A stretch of 64,000 bases of DNA from Pseudomonadales bacterium (GCA_023254735.1 JALRKV010000056.1:1-64000); one strand, 5' to 3'; counted from the stretch's first letter, positions 43,766 to 52,924 are shown. The notes: generated by a model from the sequence alone, not told the origin. Numbers and translations: made by a program.

Positions 43766-44491
43766 CTAACTTAATATTCTGCCACCGTCGACATCGACGG
43801 TCGTACCAGTGACGAAGCGGTTCTGCATAACGAAGAGTATACCGTCGGCGACCTCCTCAGACGTGCCTGCGCGCGGAATGAGATGACTGGCAGTCATGGC
43901 AGCTAGGTTTGCTTCCTTCGCATCACCCATCGCATCAAACATGGCCGTGTCTACGGTGCCGGGTGAGACTACGTTGACACGAATAGGCGCCATCTCGACC
44001 GCGAGGCAGCGCACCAGATTCTCAACTGACGCGCCTACACAGCTAAGCGGCGATTGTGCAGGTCGGATTTTGCGAGCGGGAGAACCGCTAACCAAGGTTA
44101 CCGCGCCATCTGCTGCCAGATAGGGTGCACCGGTTCGAACGACCTTCGCATACCCCCAGAGCTTGTCGTAAGCGGCCTTGAATTGCTCCTCAGTTTGCTC
44201 CAAGAAAGGCTTGAGCGTCCGTTCACCGCCCACTGCCGCCGACACTAGATGATCAATAGTGCCGACCTCATCGAAGAGCTTCGTGAGCGCGACTGCATCG
44301 TGGGTATCTGCTTGCCGCACTTCGAAAGAACCCTGTGCAATCTGTTTGGCGTTTTCGATATGCTGCGCAGACCTGCCCGCAACCCAGACTCTTGCACCCG
44401 CAGCGGTCGCCGCCTTTGCCGCAGCGAGTCCAATACCAGCAGTTCCCCCTATGATGACGACATTCTTTCCCTCAATTGAACTACTTGGCAT
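43766..44491 (-). CDS. atypical SDR family oxidoreductase
   Basis: A 241-residue protein with a complete NAD(P)-binding motif (IGGTAGIGLAAA) and the usual C-terminal IRVNVVSPGTVDT block. At the place where YxxxK should lie the sequence reads PLSCVGASVENLV, so neither the catalytic tyrosine nor the lysine is present. It may be an inactive or differently acting SDR. It is the first gene of a unit with a nitroreductase. AAAGGAGAG precedes the ATG. Confidence 0.85.
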   Translation of the reverse strand: MPSSSIEGKNVVIIGGTAGIGLAAAKAATAAGARVWVAGRSAQHIENAKQIAQGSFEVRQADTHDAVALTKLFDEVGTIDHLVSAAVGGERTLKPFLEQTEEQFKAAYDKLWGYAKVVRTGAPYLAADGAVTLVSGSPARKIRPAQSPLSCVGASVENLVRCLAVEMAPIRVNVVSPGTVDTAMFDAMGDAKEANLAAMTASHLIPRAGTSEEVADGILFVMQNRFVTGTTVDVDGGRILS

Positions 44492-44588
44492 TCCGCTCTC
44501 CTTTCTTTCTAGTTGTCTTAAACGCTTTTGCGGTTTTTTGGTATGCAGAGGCGCGCACTGCAGTCGATGGCATCAACAAAGTGACGAC

Positions 44589-44622
44589 GCATAGTCTTTA
44601 GTTGTCCTGGCATAGTCTTTAG
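44589..44622. promoter_or_regulatory. exact 13-bp direct repeat spaced 21 bp
   Basis: GCATAGTCTTTAG occurs at 44589-44601 and 44610-44622. The 21-base period equals two helical turns, as for paired regulator sites. It lies 98 bases before the SDR start and 86 bases before the divergent lipoprotein gene. Confidence 0.5.
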
Positions 44623-44658
44623 AGTGCCTGAATAGTACCATAGCGATCAGAGCAATCT

Positions 44659-44674
44659 AGGGGGATACCCCCCT
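44659..44674. promoter_or_regulatory. G/C-tract palindrome
   Basis: A-GGGGG-ATA-CCCCC-C-T is a nearly perfect palindrome about 34 bases before the lipoprotein start. It resembles operators of the CsoR/RcnR metal-sensor type in its ATACCCCC half; no such regulator is nearby. Confidence 0.3.
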
Positions 44675-44707
44675 CACACAACCCGCTAATTATTGTAAGG
44701 AAATCCT

Positions 44708-45049
44708 ATGCAACAGCTCTCGAGTTCGATAATTCGCCTTGGCGCCGTCTGCCTTTTCTCTCTTTCGCTTGCAGCCTGCCAGAGCTGGGTCCAGCTAACC
44801 CCCGAAGGCTCGAATGTTAATCTCGTTGGTGATGCTTCTCGCGTTGTTAACTGCACGAGAGTGGGTCGCGCCAACGTACAAACACTGGGCAAAATTGTTG
44901 TGGTCGAGCGTGGTGGTCAGCGACTACAGGATGAGCTACTCACGCTCGCGCGCAATGAAGCGGCCGATCTAGGCGGAGACACCGTCGTACCAGAGTCCCT
45001 CATTTCAAATGGCGAACAGATTTTTGGTGTGTACCGGTGTGGAAGATAG
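44708..45049 (+). CDS. DUF4156 family lipoprotein
   Basis: A 113-residue lipoprotein (lipobox near LAAC, Cys24) matching DUF4156. The conserved region is VNCTRVGRANVQTLG followed by ARNEAADLGGDTVVPES. Two further cysteines (NCTR and the C-terminal RCGR) may form a disulfide. TAAGGAAA precedes the ATG. The function is unknown. Confidence 0.85.
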   Translation: MQQLSSSIIRLGAVCLFSLSLAACQSWVQLTPEGSNVNLVGDASRVVNCTRVGRANVQTLGKIVVVERGGQRLQDELLTLARNEAADLGGDTVVPESLISNGEQIFGVYRCGR

Positions 45050-45082
45050 CAAAATAATCGACCGCAAAAGACCCACTATCAG

Positions 45083-46330
45083 TTAATACTTTGTTTGCCG
45101 ATCGAATATATCTCTCTCGAACTCACCTTCCCAGTTAGCTACAGCAGTTGCTACCGACAGGTCGCCGCAAATATTCACCACTGTACGGAGCATGTCGAGT
45201 GGTCGGTCGAATGGCAGAATAAAGCCGATAACGATCGCTATTTGCTCAGGCGTGATGCCGATTGCTCCCATTACCGCAGCCATCAGAAAGAGCGATGCGC
45301 CGGGCACAGCAGCTGTGCCAATTGATACGAGTGTCGTAGAGCCGGCAACGATCGCATAGTCCGTAAGTGAGAGATCAATGCCAAACGCCTGTGCAGCAAA
45401 CACCGAGACTATGCCCACGTAGAGCGCCGTGCCATCCATATTGATCGTGGCGCCCAACGGCAAAACTGTCGATGCTACAACTGGCTTAATACCCAAATTA
45501 TCCTCAGCGACCGACATCGATACCGGCAGCGTTGCGGAGCTTGACGAGGTGGAAAAGGCCACGAGCATTGCGTCCCGCGCGCCCTTGAAGAAAGTGACAG
45601 GAGACAAGCCCAGAGTGAGTTTAATGATGCCAATTCCGTGTACGACGATGACATGAATTAAGCAGGCGAGCACTACAGCAAGCGCGAGTGTTAATACGTC
45701 TAATAGCGCTGCGACCCCCTGAGTACCGGCTACCGCTGCGATAAGTGCGAACACACCAAATGGCGCCACTTCCATCACCCAATGCGTAATCCGCAGCATC
45801 ATTTCACTGCTCGATTCCATCAAATCCGCAACGGGCTTACCCTTTTCACCAATCATTAACACACTTACGCCTACCAGCAGGGCAAAGAAGATAATCGCGA
45901 GTATATTCCCCTCTGCTAAAGCGGCGATGGGATTAGATGGCACTATACTGAGCAGTCGCTCTGATAGAGGGATGGTCTCCTGCACAGCGGTAGGTGCCGC
46001 AGATGACAGATCTACGCCAACACCCGGCTGCAACGCCGCCGCCAAAACAAGACCAATGACAATAGCCGCAAGCGTAGTAAGCATATAGACCGCGAGAGTC
46101 TTAGCGCCGAGTGAGCCTAGCTTGGCGGGATCCCCCATCGCCACAACCCCAGACACCAAGGTTACGAAGACGAGCGGCACGACGACCATGCGTATGAGAC
46201 GCACGAAAAGGTCTCCCAGCCAGCTTATAGTCGACGCGCCCGGGCCCCAGATCATCCCGACAATAACACCAAGAACCAGTGCGAGGAGGATGCGTTTCCA
46301 GAGCGCTATAGCGAACCAAGTTTTTAGCAT
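45083..46330 (-). CDS. dicarboxylate/amino acid:cation symporter (DAACS)
   Basis: A 415-residue transporter of the GltP/DctA family. The serine-rich reentrant loop is STSSSSATLPVSM, followed by LPLGATINMDGTALY and the C-terminal GIGTAAVPGA-type hairpin region (SIGTAAVPGASL). Residues in FILPFDRPLDMLRTVVNICGD give the substrate and cation site. It takes up glutamate, aspartate or C4-dicarboxylates with protons or sodium. Confidence 0.93.
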   Translation of the reverse strand: MLKTWFAIALWKRILLALVLGVIVGMIWGPGASTISWLGDLFVRLIRMVVVPLVFVTLVSGVVAMGDPAKLGSLGAKTLAVYMLTTLAAIVIGLVLAAALQPGVGVDLSSAAPTAVQETIPLSERLLSIVPSNPIAALAEGNILAIIFFALLVGVSVLMIGEKGKPVADLMESSSEMMLRITHWVMEVAPFGVFALIAAVAGTQGVAALLDVLTLALAVVLACLIHVIVVHGIGIIKLTLGLSPVTFFKGARDAMLVAFSTSSSSATLPVSMSVAEDNLGIKPVVASTVLPLGATINMDGTALYVGIVSVFAAQAFGIDLSLTDYAIVAGSTTLVSIGTAAVPGASLFLMAAVMGAIGITPEQIAIVIGFILPFDRPLDMLRTVVNICGDLSVATAVANWEGEFERDIFDRQTKY

Positions 46331-46506
46331 GAGTATCTACCTAATCTTATTTGTCAGTGTTGGCGTTATTATAGGCGATCCACGGTCTCTACAGGGCAGT
46401 AAAGGTTCGTGTAGCGATCTTCTACCTTGCTCGCGGATCGTGGAATCTCTACCATAGTGTGCTTGGGCAGCGATCGAATTTTATCGATGGCGAGAAGCGC
46501 AGATTT

Positions 46507-46521
46507 TAAGTTGCTAACTTA
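46507..46521. promoter_or_regulatory. palindrome upstream of ferredoxin-NADP reductase
   Basis: TAAGTT-GCT-AACTTA, perfect 6-base arms, 38 bases before the reductase start. It could be an operator; the regulator is not identifiable. Confidence 0.35.
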
Positions 46522-46558
46522 GCGCGTTTAAGCGCCGAAATCGATAACGGGAATACGC

Positions 46559-47302
46559 ATGTCAGAGTGGGTCCAGGGAACGGTAATCGAAAACATACAT
46601 TGGACGCAGAATCTATTCTCCCTGCGCATCAATGCGCCGGTCGACGATTTTAAGGCCGGACAATTCACTAGCTTGGGCCTAGACATAGACGGTGAGCGCA
46701 CCGCTCGCCCTTACTCTTTCTTGAGTGCTCCTGGCGAGCAGCCAATTGAATTCTTTTTTTACACCGCGACAGACGGCGTGCTCTCCAATGCCATGGTTGC
46801 ACTCGAAACCGGCGATACAATATTCGTCAAGCGTGAGGCTAACGGTTTTTTCACGCTCGATGAAGTGCCAAGCGCGAAGACACTTTGGTTGTTAGGCACC
46901 GGTACGGGTGTTGCGCCTTATTTTTCAATGCTCAAGACAGACGAACCATGGCAGCGTTTCGAACGCGTCGTTCTTGTCCATGCAGTCCGGCAGGAGTCCG
47001 ATCTCCGCTATCAAGAGCTCATCGAAAAACTCAGGGCAACTCACGGCGACCGCTTTATCTTTCAGGCATTTGTGAGCCGTGAGGAGGTCGAGGGCACAAT
47101 CAGGGGCCGCATACCAGAAGCGATAAGCAATGGCGAACTAGAGCTAAGTACTGGAATAGAAATCACCGCCGAGGATTCGCAGCTGATGCTCTGCGGTAAT
47201 CCTGAAATGGTCACCGACACCACGACGGCACTAAAAGCACGCGGCTTAACGAAGAACAGGCGTCGCACACCCGGCCAGATCACAGTGGAAAAATACTGGT
47301 GA
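46559..47302 (+). CDS. fpr: ferredoxin--NADP(+) reductase
   Basis: A 247-residue flavoprotein of the bacterial FPR class. FAD is bound by ARPYSFLSAPG and NADP by LLGTGTGVAPYFSML; the C-terminal tail ends in VEKYW, as in subclass I bacterial reductases. It exchanges electrons between NADPH and ferredoxin or flavodoxin and is often induced by oxidative stress. It stands alone. Confidence 0.94.
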   Translation: MSEWVQGTVIENIHWTQNLFSLRINAPVDDFKAGQFTSLGLDIDGERTARPYSFLSAPGEQPIEFFFYTATDGVLSNAMVALETGDTIFVKREANGFFTLDEVPSAKTLWLLGTGTGVAPYFSMLKTDEPWQRFERVVLVHAVRQESDLRYQELIEKLRATHGDRFIFQAFVSREEVEGTIRGRIPEAISNGELELSTGIEITAEDSQLMLCGNPEMVTDTTTALKARGLTKNRRRTPGQITVEKYW

Positions 47303-47372
47303 TTACCCTCTAGAATTCTTAATTTTTAGTCTGAGGATTAAGAGTAAATTCCGTATTTTAAATAGAGCGAGA

Positions 47373-48131
47373 TCAGAATTCGTACTCAAGTAAAACCCTG
47401 TAGGTGGAGTTTGGGCTCTTATTGCTTAGGCCTGCGATTACACCAACTTCCCAGCTAAGACTCTTGCGAGTACCAACGTTCGCGGAACCGATGAGGACAG
47501 GCCCAATACCGACCGTATTTTGTCCCAGATAGAATTCGAGTGCTGGCTCAAATAGCCTTGCATGTCGGTATCTCGCCTGAAGCCCAAATACTGTTTCGAA
47601 CTCACCCTCGATAGAGTCTCCCCACTCTTGAATCGCGAATAAATTCGCCGTGGTGCTCCATCTGCCAAATTCTTTTTCGATCAAAAGCCCTACCGATAAC
47701 TCATCTAGATCGCGCTCCACACCATGCTCGATCTCAAAAACAACCCCCCAGTCGGCAGAATATTCCCCTTGTTCCGTCAATTGCCACTTTAGCTCAAATT
47801 CAAAAGCACTTAACTCGAAGCCTTTTTGTTGGGTCTTTGAGCCGACTAGCTTGGCTTCTCCAAAGAAAGAGTTCCCCCAAGCCGAGCCAAGAGACAGCTG
47901 ATGGACTTGCTCAGGTAAAAGATTTGTCACAGGTAAATTCTGAAAGAGAGAACGAAATTCAAGCTCCTTTTCCATCGCGTCTACGTAAGGGTGGTACACC
48001 TTGTCAATGACATTTCCATCAGCGTGGGCGATATCAATTTTTGTAAAGCTTAAAAGGAAAACGAAGCTTAATACCCTGACGAAAACACAGAAAATAATGC
48101 GCCCCTGAGAGGTACTGACAACATCCCTCAT
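47373..48131 (-). CDS. predicted outer-membrane protein linked to FTR1
   Basis: A 252-residue exported protein that I do not recognise by family. After a long N-terminal signal region (hydrophobic to about residue 35, IAHADG) the sequence alternates as in beta-barrels (FELSAFEFELKWQLTE, TTANLFAIQEWG) and ends in LLEYEF with a terminal phenylalanine, the usual outer-membrane sorting signal. It is the last gene of the operon, 20 bases after the iron permease gene, so a role in metal passage or sensing at the outer membrane is plausible but unproven. Confidence 0.7.
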   Translation of the reverse strand: MRDVVSTSQGRIIFCVFVRVLSFVFLLSFTKIDIAHADGNVIDKVYHPYVDAMEKELEFRSLFQNLPVTNLLPEQVHQLSLGSAWGNSFFGEAKLVGSKTQQKGFELSAFEFELKWQLTEQGEYSADWGVVFEIEHGVERDLDELSVGLLIEKEFGRWSTTANLFAIQEWGDSIEGEFETVFGLQARYRHARLFEPALEFYLGQNTVGIGPVLIGSANVGTRKSLSWEVGVIAGLSNKSPNSTYRVLLEYEF

Positions 48132-48151
48132 CTAATCAGCCTCTTCTATTA

Positions 48152-48976
48152 TTAGGAAGCCTTGCCGTGCCAGGTCGACCATGCGAGTCGGCTGATGGGG
48201 CTTAAAAGAACGATCACAAGTCCAAGCGTATAGGCACCCACTTGCATTATCGAGGGAGTTGCCTCATACCCGATGAGCGCATAAGCCAGTTGCCCCAGAA
48301 CTGAAGACTCACTAAGCAATCCACCCGTATCCCATGCTGTTGGCGTAAAAGGCAACCAATCAGCTTGATTAAGAAGTAAGATTGTCTGCGCCGCCATATT
48401 GCCGGTAGTTAGCGCAAGTAAAAGAACGCACGTCCTCAAAGATCTCTCTTTCGATAACCCCGTCAGGGCGTAATAGAGCAGAACTCCGATGCTGACGCCA
48501 ATACCCGCACCAACAACTCCACCATAGAAAATAGGAGGACCAGCTTGGCCTTGATTAAGAATTCCTCCGACCAGTTGCATTATCTCAGAGCCTTCTCGCA
48601 ATATCGCGAGCATGACAACAATTCCCATGCAGAGGGTCAACGCGAGTAACCTATGGCTGACGTCAAAAATTAACTGTTGGGGTGGAAGCAACCAGGCAAA
48701 TAGAACAAGAAAAAAACAGCTTATCGAGTGAATACTGGCATTGGTAATTTCGAGCCCAACATAGTCGAAGGAATCAGAAATTCGGCTAAAATTGTGCGAA
48801 TAAGTCCACGCAAGAAGAATTCCGAAGATAATACTTAGGGTAACCCAAATTCGTCGGCGCAGGACACTGTCATTGTTCTCAAGATTGAGATAGCGCACAA
48901 ACGCGAGAAACAAACTTAAAATTAATGCCGCCTCTAATATCTCCTGCAACACTATTACAACGGCATTGAGAAACAT
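48152..48976 (-). CDS. FTR1 family iron permease
   Basis: A 274-residue membrane protein with about seven helices. The second iron-ligand motif is intact, REGSE at 127-131. The first, normally REGLE or REVLE, reads QEILE at 11-15, so arginine is replaced by glutamine. FTR1/EfeU-type permeases take up iron, in EfeU together with EfeO and EfeB. Here the neighbours are a cupredoxin-like protein and a two-component system and there is no peroxidase EfeB. Gene spacing is 19-20 bases on both sides. Confidence 0.88.
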   Translation of the reverse strand: MFLNAVVIVLQEILEAALILSLFLAFVRYLNLENNDSVLRRRIWVTLSIIFGILLAWTYSHNFSRISDSFDYVGLEITNASIHSISCFFLVLFAWLLPPQQLIFDVSHRLLALTLCMGIVVMLAILREGSEIMQLVGGILNQGQAGPPIFYGGVVGAGIGVSIGVLLYYALTGLSKERSLRTCVLLLALTTGNMAAQTILLLNQADWLPFTPTAWDTGGLLSESSVLGQLAYALIGYEATPSIMQVGAYTLGLVIVLLSPISRLAWSTWHGKAS

Positions 48977-48995
48977 TCTTTACTCCTGAAGCTTA

Positions 48996-49367
48996 TCATT
49001 CGACGATCACAACACCCTGGGCTGTCTTCGGAAAAAACTCTCCAAAAAAGAAATACTCACCTTCTTTGAGCGGACCTATAAAGATGACTGTTTGGCTATT
49101 ACCCGCAATAATTTTTTCACGATTCAACTCAAAACTTTCGAATTCTTCAGGCGTTGGGTCTTCGTTAAATATGCGGATTCTTACTTTTTGATTAGCAGGT
49201 ATTACAAGTGTGTCAGGAAAAAATAAATGATCTCTTATCCGCAGCTCTATTTCCAACGTCTCCGCTCTAGCCAATTGGGCAATAAAACTGACAGCCACAA
49301 GCAGTATGATCACAGATAAAATAATTCCCGTGTTTCTTAACTTAGTAGTAGCAGCCGGCTCACTCAT
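48996..49367 (-). CDS. cupredoxin-like (EfeO N-domain type) membrane-anchored protein
   Basis: A 123-residue protein with one N-terminal membrane segment (about 14-36) and a periplasmic cupredoxin-like domain (IELRIRDHLFFPDTLVIP to the end). The FESFELNREKII stretch resembles the cupredoxin domain of EfeO, and no Cys/His/Met blue-copper ligand set is visible. It may capture iron for the adjacent FTR1 permease. The ATG at 49367 follows GGAAAG and overlaps the kinase stop; an ATG at 49379 is an alternative. Confidence 0.8.
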   Translation of the reverse strand: MSEPAATTKLRNTGIILSVIILLVAVSFIAQLARAETLEIELRIRDHLFFPDTLVIPANQKVRIRIFNEDPTPEEFESFELNREKIIAGNSQTVIFIGPLKEGEYFFFGEFFPKTAQGVVIVE

Positions 49368-50712
49368 CTTTCTTTCCATTATTCACTGCGCCTTCAATTG
49401 TAAACTCGACTATAAACGCCGTTCCGGTATCAAATCTAGAAGACGTAACTTTGACTAGAGCACCATGAAGATCTGCAACGTGTCTGACTATCGCAAGGCC
49501 AAGTCCACAGCCCGATACTCCTCCTGTCTGAGCACCGGAGAGACGTGTAAATCGATCGAAAATTCGCGCCCGATCATCGAGCGCTATCCCTTCCCCATCG
49601 TCTTCGACAGAGAGTATGACCTTATCGCTGTGCCTCAACAAAGACACCACTATTTGCCCATTCAGGGGCGTATAACGGCTCGCATTAGTCAATAAATTAG
49701 TCAGTAGTGTTTCCAGTGCAAAAGGCTCACCGTAGATAGTAAAAATTTCACGCCCTAATTGTTCGTCTCCCTCTATCGCGATCTGCTGATTTTTTCGCTC
49801 GAACTCGGGGTAAAGCCTTGCAACGGCATCTTGAGCAATGTCCAACAAATTGACAGGCCTCGCCTTTGCATTAAATTGCTCTGCAGAACTACGATAGAGC
49901 GCCAGAAGTTGCTCTATGAGATGCTGCATTCTGTCTATACCTTGTTGCAGTTCACGATAAGCATCGGTCTCAGCATCGACAGTGCTAGCTAGATTATGTA
50001 GCTGAATTTTGAGAGCGCTTATGGGTGTACGTAACTCATGTGCCGCGTCAGCAGAAAAGCTTTTCTCACGATCCATGGCAGACCCAAGTCTCGCGACAAA
50101 GCCATTTATCGAAGCGACAACTTGATCGAGCTCAAGCCTCGAGTCGCCAAAATCAATCGGTGTAAGATCGTTTGCAGGCTTCGCTTTTAGCACCGACGAG
50201 AGCTTTCTCAAGGGAGCAAGCCCTCTACTCACAAAAGCCCAAACCAGAAGACCAACGAGCGGGATACCTAGCAGTAGAGGGCCGACCGACTGAAGCACCA
50301 CATTCTCAGCGAGCACAAACCTCAGGTCCATACGCTCAGCGATGAACACCCATTTCTCATGTACTTGGTCGAATCTCGCAAGCGTACGCCAACGATAGCT
50401 ATTAAAATTAGCGTAGTCATAGCCGTCGGCAAATTCGTGTAAAGCCACGCTCGGTGCGTTTGCTGAGGCTGCTAATAATTTATCGTTCTGCCATACCTGA
50501 AAGGCTAGATCGTCACCAAGTTGGAGTGACCTCAGTCGCTCATCACTCACATCTAAATTTGATACTAACAATGCGAGATCGAGCATTTGATTATCAAAAA
50601 GCGCATCAGCCTCGCGCATGCTTGACTGATAGCCTTGAACAGCAGCGACAAAATTAAACAGTGTCAGAAGCGAAACGATGCTCGTCGCGAGGAATACACG
50701 AATTGACCTCAC
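49360..50712 (-). CDS. sensor histidine kinase, QseC/PmrB-like
   Basis: A 450-residue membrane kinase. Two membrane segments (about 7-25 and 143-162) flank a periplasmic domain of the two-component sensor N-terminal type (GYQSSMREADALFDNQ). The H-box is FSADAAHELRTP (His225), the N-box is TNLLTNASRYT and the G-box contains CGLGLAIV. I see no ExxE ferric-iron motif like that of PmrB in the periplasmic part. The start GTG overlaps the response-regulator stop by 4 bases. It should control the regulator encoded just upstream. Confidence 0.92.
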   Translation of the reverse strand: MRSIRVFLATSIVSLLTLFNFVAAVQGYQSSMREADALFDNQMLDLALLVSNLDVSDERLRSLQLGDDLAFQVWQNDKLLAASANAPSVALHEFADGYDYANFNSYRWRTLARFDQVHEKWVFIAERMDLRFVLAENVVLQSVGPLLLGIPLVGLLVWAFVSRGLAPLRKLSSVLKAKPANDLTPIDFGDSRLELDQVVASINGFVARLGSAMDREKSFSADAAHELRTPISALKIQLHNLASTVDAETDAYRELQQGIDRMQHLIEQLLALYRSSAEQFNAKARPVNLLDIAQDAVARLYPEFERKNQQIAIEGDEQLGREIFTIYGEPFALETLLTNLLTNASRYTPLNGQIVVSLLRHSDKVILSVEDDGEGIALDDRARIFDRFTRLSGAQTGGVSGCGLGLAIVRHVADLHGALVKVTSSRFDTGTAFIVEFTIEGAVNNGKKDE

Positions 50713-51395
50713 TTTAACGAACTCTGGGCGGCGACGTCATCTTGCTCTACTTTGTAGCCAACACCACGAATAGTTTTAATAAAGTCATTGCCTAGCTTTT
50801 TCCGAAGATGATGTATATGTACTTCAATGGCGTTGCTACTGACCTCCTCACCCCAAGAGTAAAGCCGCTGTTCAAGCACCGCACGCGTTTGCACTCTACC
50901 TGCATTCTCGAGGAGTGTTTTGAGTAGCATATACTCCCGACGAGCTAACTCGAGTGATGCTCCGTGTAGACTAACAGTCTGCTTAAGCGTATCTAGAATA
51001 ACCCCGCCAACGGTAATCTCGGAGGTCTTAATGCTAGCCAGTCGCCTTTCTAAAACCCTCAGCCTTGCGAGAAGTTCGCTCATCTCGAAAGGTTTTGCGA
51101 GATAATCATCCGCGCCACTATCGAGACCCGCGACTTTATCTTCGACGCTATCACGGGCAGTCAACAACAATACAGGTAACTCGGTATCGCTCCTCCTAAG
51201 CTGTTTTAATACGCTTATACCATCAATATCTGGAAGACCAATGTCAAGCACGACGATGTCCGGGCGCTCAGTTTGAATCGCCGTCAACGCAGACTCACCT
51301 TTATCAACGTGATTCACTGAGTAGCCAGATTTCTGCAGGGCCTGCCGTAGGCTAGATGCTAAGGGCCTGTCGTCTTCTACGAGTAAAAGCTGCAT
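50709..51395 (-). CDS. OmpR-family response regulator, QseB/PmrA-like
   Basis: A 228-residue regulator: receiver domain with acidic VEDD, phospho-acceptor Asp51 in VLDIGLPDIDG and the lysine in LAKPFEMSELLARLR, followed by a winged-helix domain (LARREYMLLKTLLENAGRV to HIHHLRKKLG). The receiver sequence is of the QseB/PmrA subgroup, whose members bind YTTAAK-N5-YTTAAK direct repeats. Exactly such a site lies in front of the first gene of this operon (55933-55949), which suggests autoregulation. Confidence 0.93.
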   Translation of the reverse strand: MQLLLVEDDRPLASSLRQALQKSGYSVNHVDKGESALTAIQTERPDIVVLDIGLPDIDGISVLKQLRRSDTELPVLLLTARDSVEDKVAGLDSGADDYLAKPFEMSELLARLRVLERRLASIKTSEITVGGVILDTLKQTVSLHGASLELARREYMLLKTLLENAGRVQTRAVLEQRLYSWGEEVSSNAIEVHIHHLRKKLGNDFIKTIRGVGYKVEQDDVAAQSSLK

Positions 51396-51425
51396 CTCAT
51401 GATCATCTTAGGTCCAATAATGTGT

Positions 51426-52064
51426 TTATCGCGCTGCCTGAACAGCGCTAAGGGCAACCGCTATTTCTGCTTGGCGACCCTTATCAGCTATATCGCGACC
51501 GGGCCGAGGAGGAGCCGCCTGAGCACGCAAATAGTATTCTTCGGCCTTCGCATATTCTTTTTTATCAGCTAGGAAGTTTGCGTAAAAAAAGTTATTGTCA
51601 ATTCCGGTAGGATTATTGTCGACACCTTTACGTAGAAGTTGCTCTGCTTTCTTAGAATCTCCGAAGCCGATAGGCCAGCCGGGGACAGAGTGATAAAGAA
51701 TACCCAAGCTCGTGTAGGCAGAGCTATCGAGAGCCTCAGCATCGATCTTCATTGCAGCCTCGAATTCGGCTTTAGCCGCCTTTGCCAAACCCAAAGCACC
51801 AAGGCCACCTTTGGCACCTGCATAGCTTGACTTAACTATGGCGCTCCAAATCAAGAGCTCTGCACTTTCCTCATTTGATTCAATAAACGTTTCTGACTCG
51901 GCGACAAGTTGTTCGAATGCTGACAGCTGTTCGTCACCCTCTAGCAAGTAATTAATTTCCGCCCAACGGAGTTCGATGTATTCAACGTCCTCTGTGACGT
52001 CAGCAAGAGCGCTTCCTGTCAACGCAAGCAAGGCTATAAGATTTATCAGGAAATATCTGATCAT
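51426..52064 (-). CDS. secreted tetratricopeptide-like protein
   Basis: A 212-residue exported helical protein. GGAG lies 9 bases before the ATG at 52064, which opens a signal peptide (LIALLALTGSALA). The mature part is alpha-helical with repeat-like units, e.g. FFYANFLADKKEYAKAEEYYLRAQAA, and ends in a positively charged helix. It would act in the periplasm, perhaps as a scaffold. It sits between the SDR and the response-regulator gene with gaps of 42 and 30 bases, so it belongs to the same operon. Confidence 0.8.
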   Translation of the reverse strand: MIRYFLINLIALLALTGSALADVTEDVEYIELRWAEINYLLEGDEQLSAFEQLVAESETFIESNEESAELLIWSAIVKSSYAGAKGGLGALGLAKAAKAEFEAAMKIDAEALDSSAYTSLGILYHSVPGWPIGFGDSKKAEQLLRKGVDNNPTGIDNNFFYANFLADKKEYAKAEEYYLRAQAAPPRPGRDIADKGRQAEIAVALSAVQAAR

Positions 52065-52106
52065 TGTATGTATCTCCATCAGAAGCTAAAAGAATATAAT
52101 CCGGTC

Positions 52107-52892
52107 TCAGCGTCTCGCATAGTGCTTAATTTTACCCAGATTCTTGGTGAGCGCCGATCCGACTAGACTGGGGAATAAGGCATTGATTCTTACGAAGAGC
52201 TTCTCCGGCCAACCGAGATATTGCAAAACTGAATTATCTCTGAGCATGGTCATTATTTGATCGGCTACTAGTTCGGGAGCATCAGACTTGTTACCTAGCT
52301 CCGTGTTTAGCGCATTCACTCTGTCGTCATTTAAACTAGTTTTTGTCGCTCTTGGCGCTATATATGCCACGCGAACCGGAGTATCGGCAAGCTCTCGAGA
52401 AAGGGATTCTGTAAAACGCATAAGACCAGCCTTGGTCGCACAATAAGCGGTAAATCCTGGATGGCCAATGCTGCCGAAAATCGATCCGACATTAAGTATC
52501 ACTGCTTCTTCTCGACTCGTCAGCTCATCGAGCAGAAGGCGAGTAAGCAACATTGGTGCGGTGAGATTTATCGCAATCATCTTTTCAAGAAGCCCTACTT
52601 CTTGCTGTGAGAACAAAGCAAAGTCGAGGATACCAGCCAAATTGACTATGCCATCTATCCCACCTGCTTCGCTGCATGCGCTGACTATTGCATCGCGCCC
52701 CTGTTCAGAGGAGATATCAGCGCAAACGGTTACATGATTACCACCTAATTCGGCCTTTAGATCGGCGAGTTTATCGGAAAGATAACAGCTAAGCACAACA
52801 CAGGCTCCTGCCATGTCCAGCCTTTGCGCGACTAACCTCCCTATGCCGCCGGTTGCACCAGTCAGCAATATCGTCTTACCTTTCAAATCCAT
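52107..52892 (-). CDS. SDR family NAD(P)-dependent oxidoreductase
   Basis: A 261-residue short-chain dehydrogenase with all key elements: TGATGGIGRL cofactor turn, VNLAG, Ser in LNVGSIFGSIG, and the catalytic YCATK. AAAGGAGAT precedes the ATG. It would reduce a ketone or oxidise an alcohol in the pathway made by its neighbours, which include an acyl-adenylating enzyme and an HDO-type diiron protein. The gap to the HDO gene is 32 bases. The substrate is unknown. Confidence 0.9.
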   Translation of the reverse strand: MDLKGKTILLTGATGGIGRLVAQRLDMAGACVVLSCYLSDKLADLKAELGGNHVTVCADISSEQGRDAIVSACSEAGGIDGIVNLAGILDFALFSQQEVGLLEKMIAINLTAPMLLTRLLLDELTSREEAVILNVGSIFGSIGHPGFTAYCATKAGLMRFTESLSRELADTPVRVAYIAPRATKTSLNDDRVNALNTELGNKSDAPELVADQIMTMLRDNSVLQYLGWPEKLFVRINALFPSLVGSALTKNLGKIKHYARR

Positions 52893-52924
52893 ACTGGATC
52901 TCCTTTTGCCGCCTAAGCTAATCG

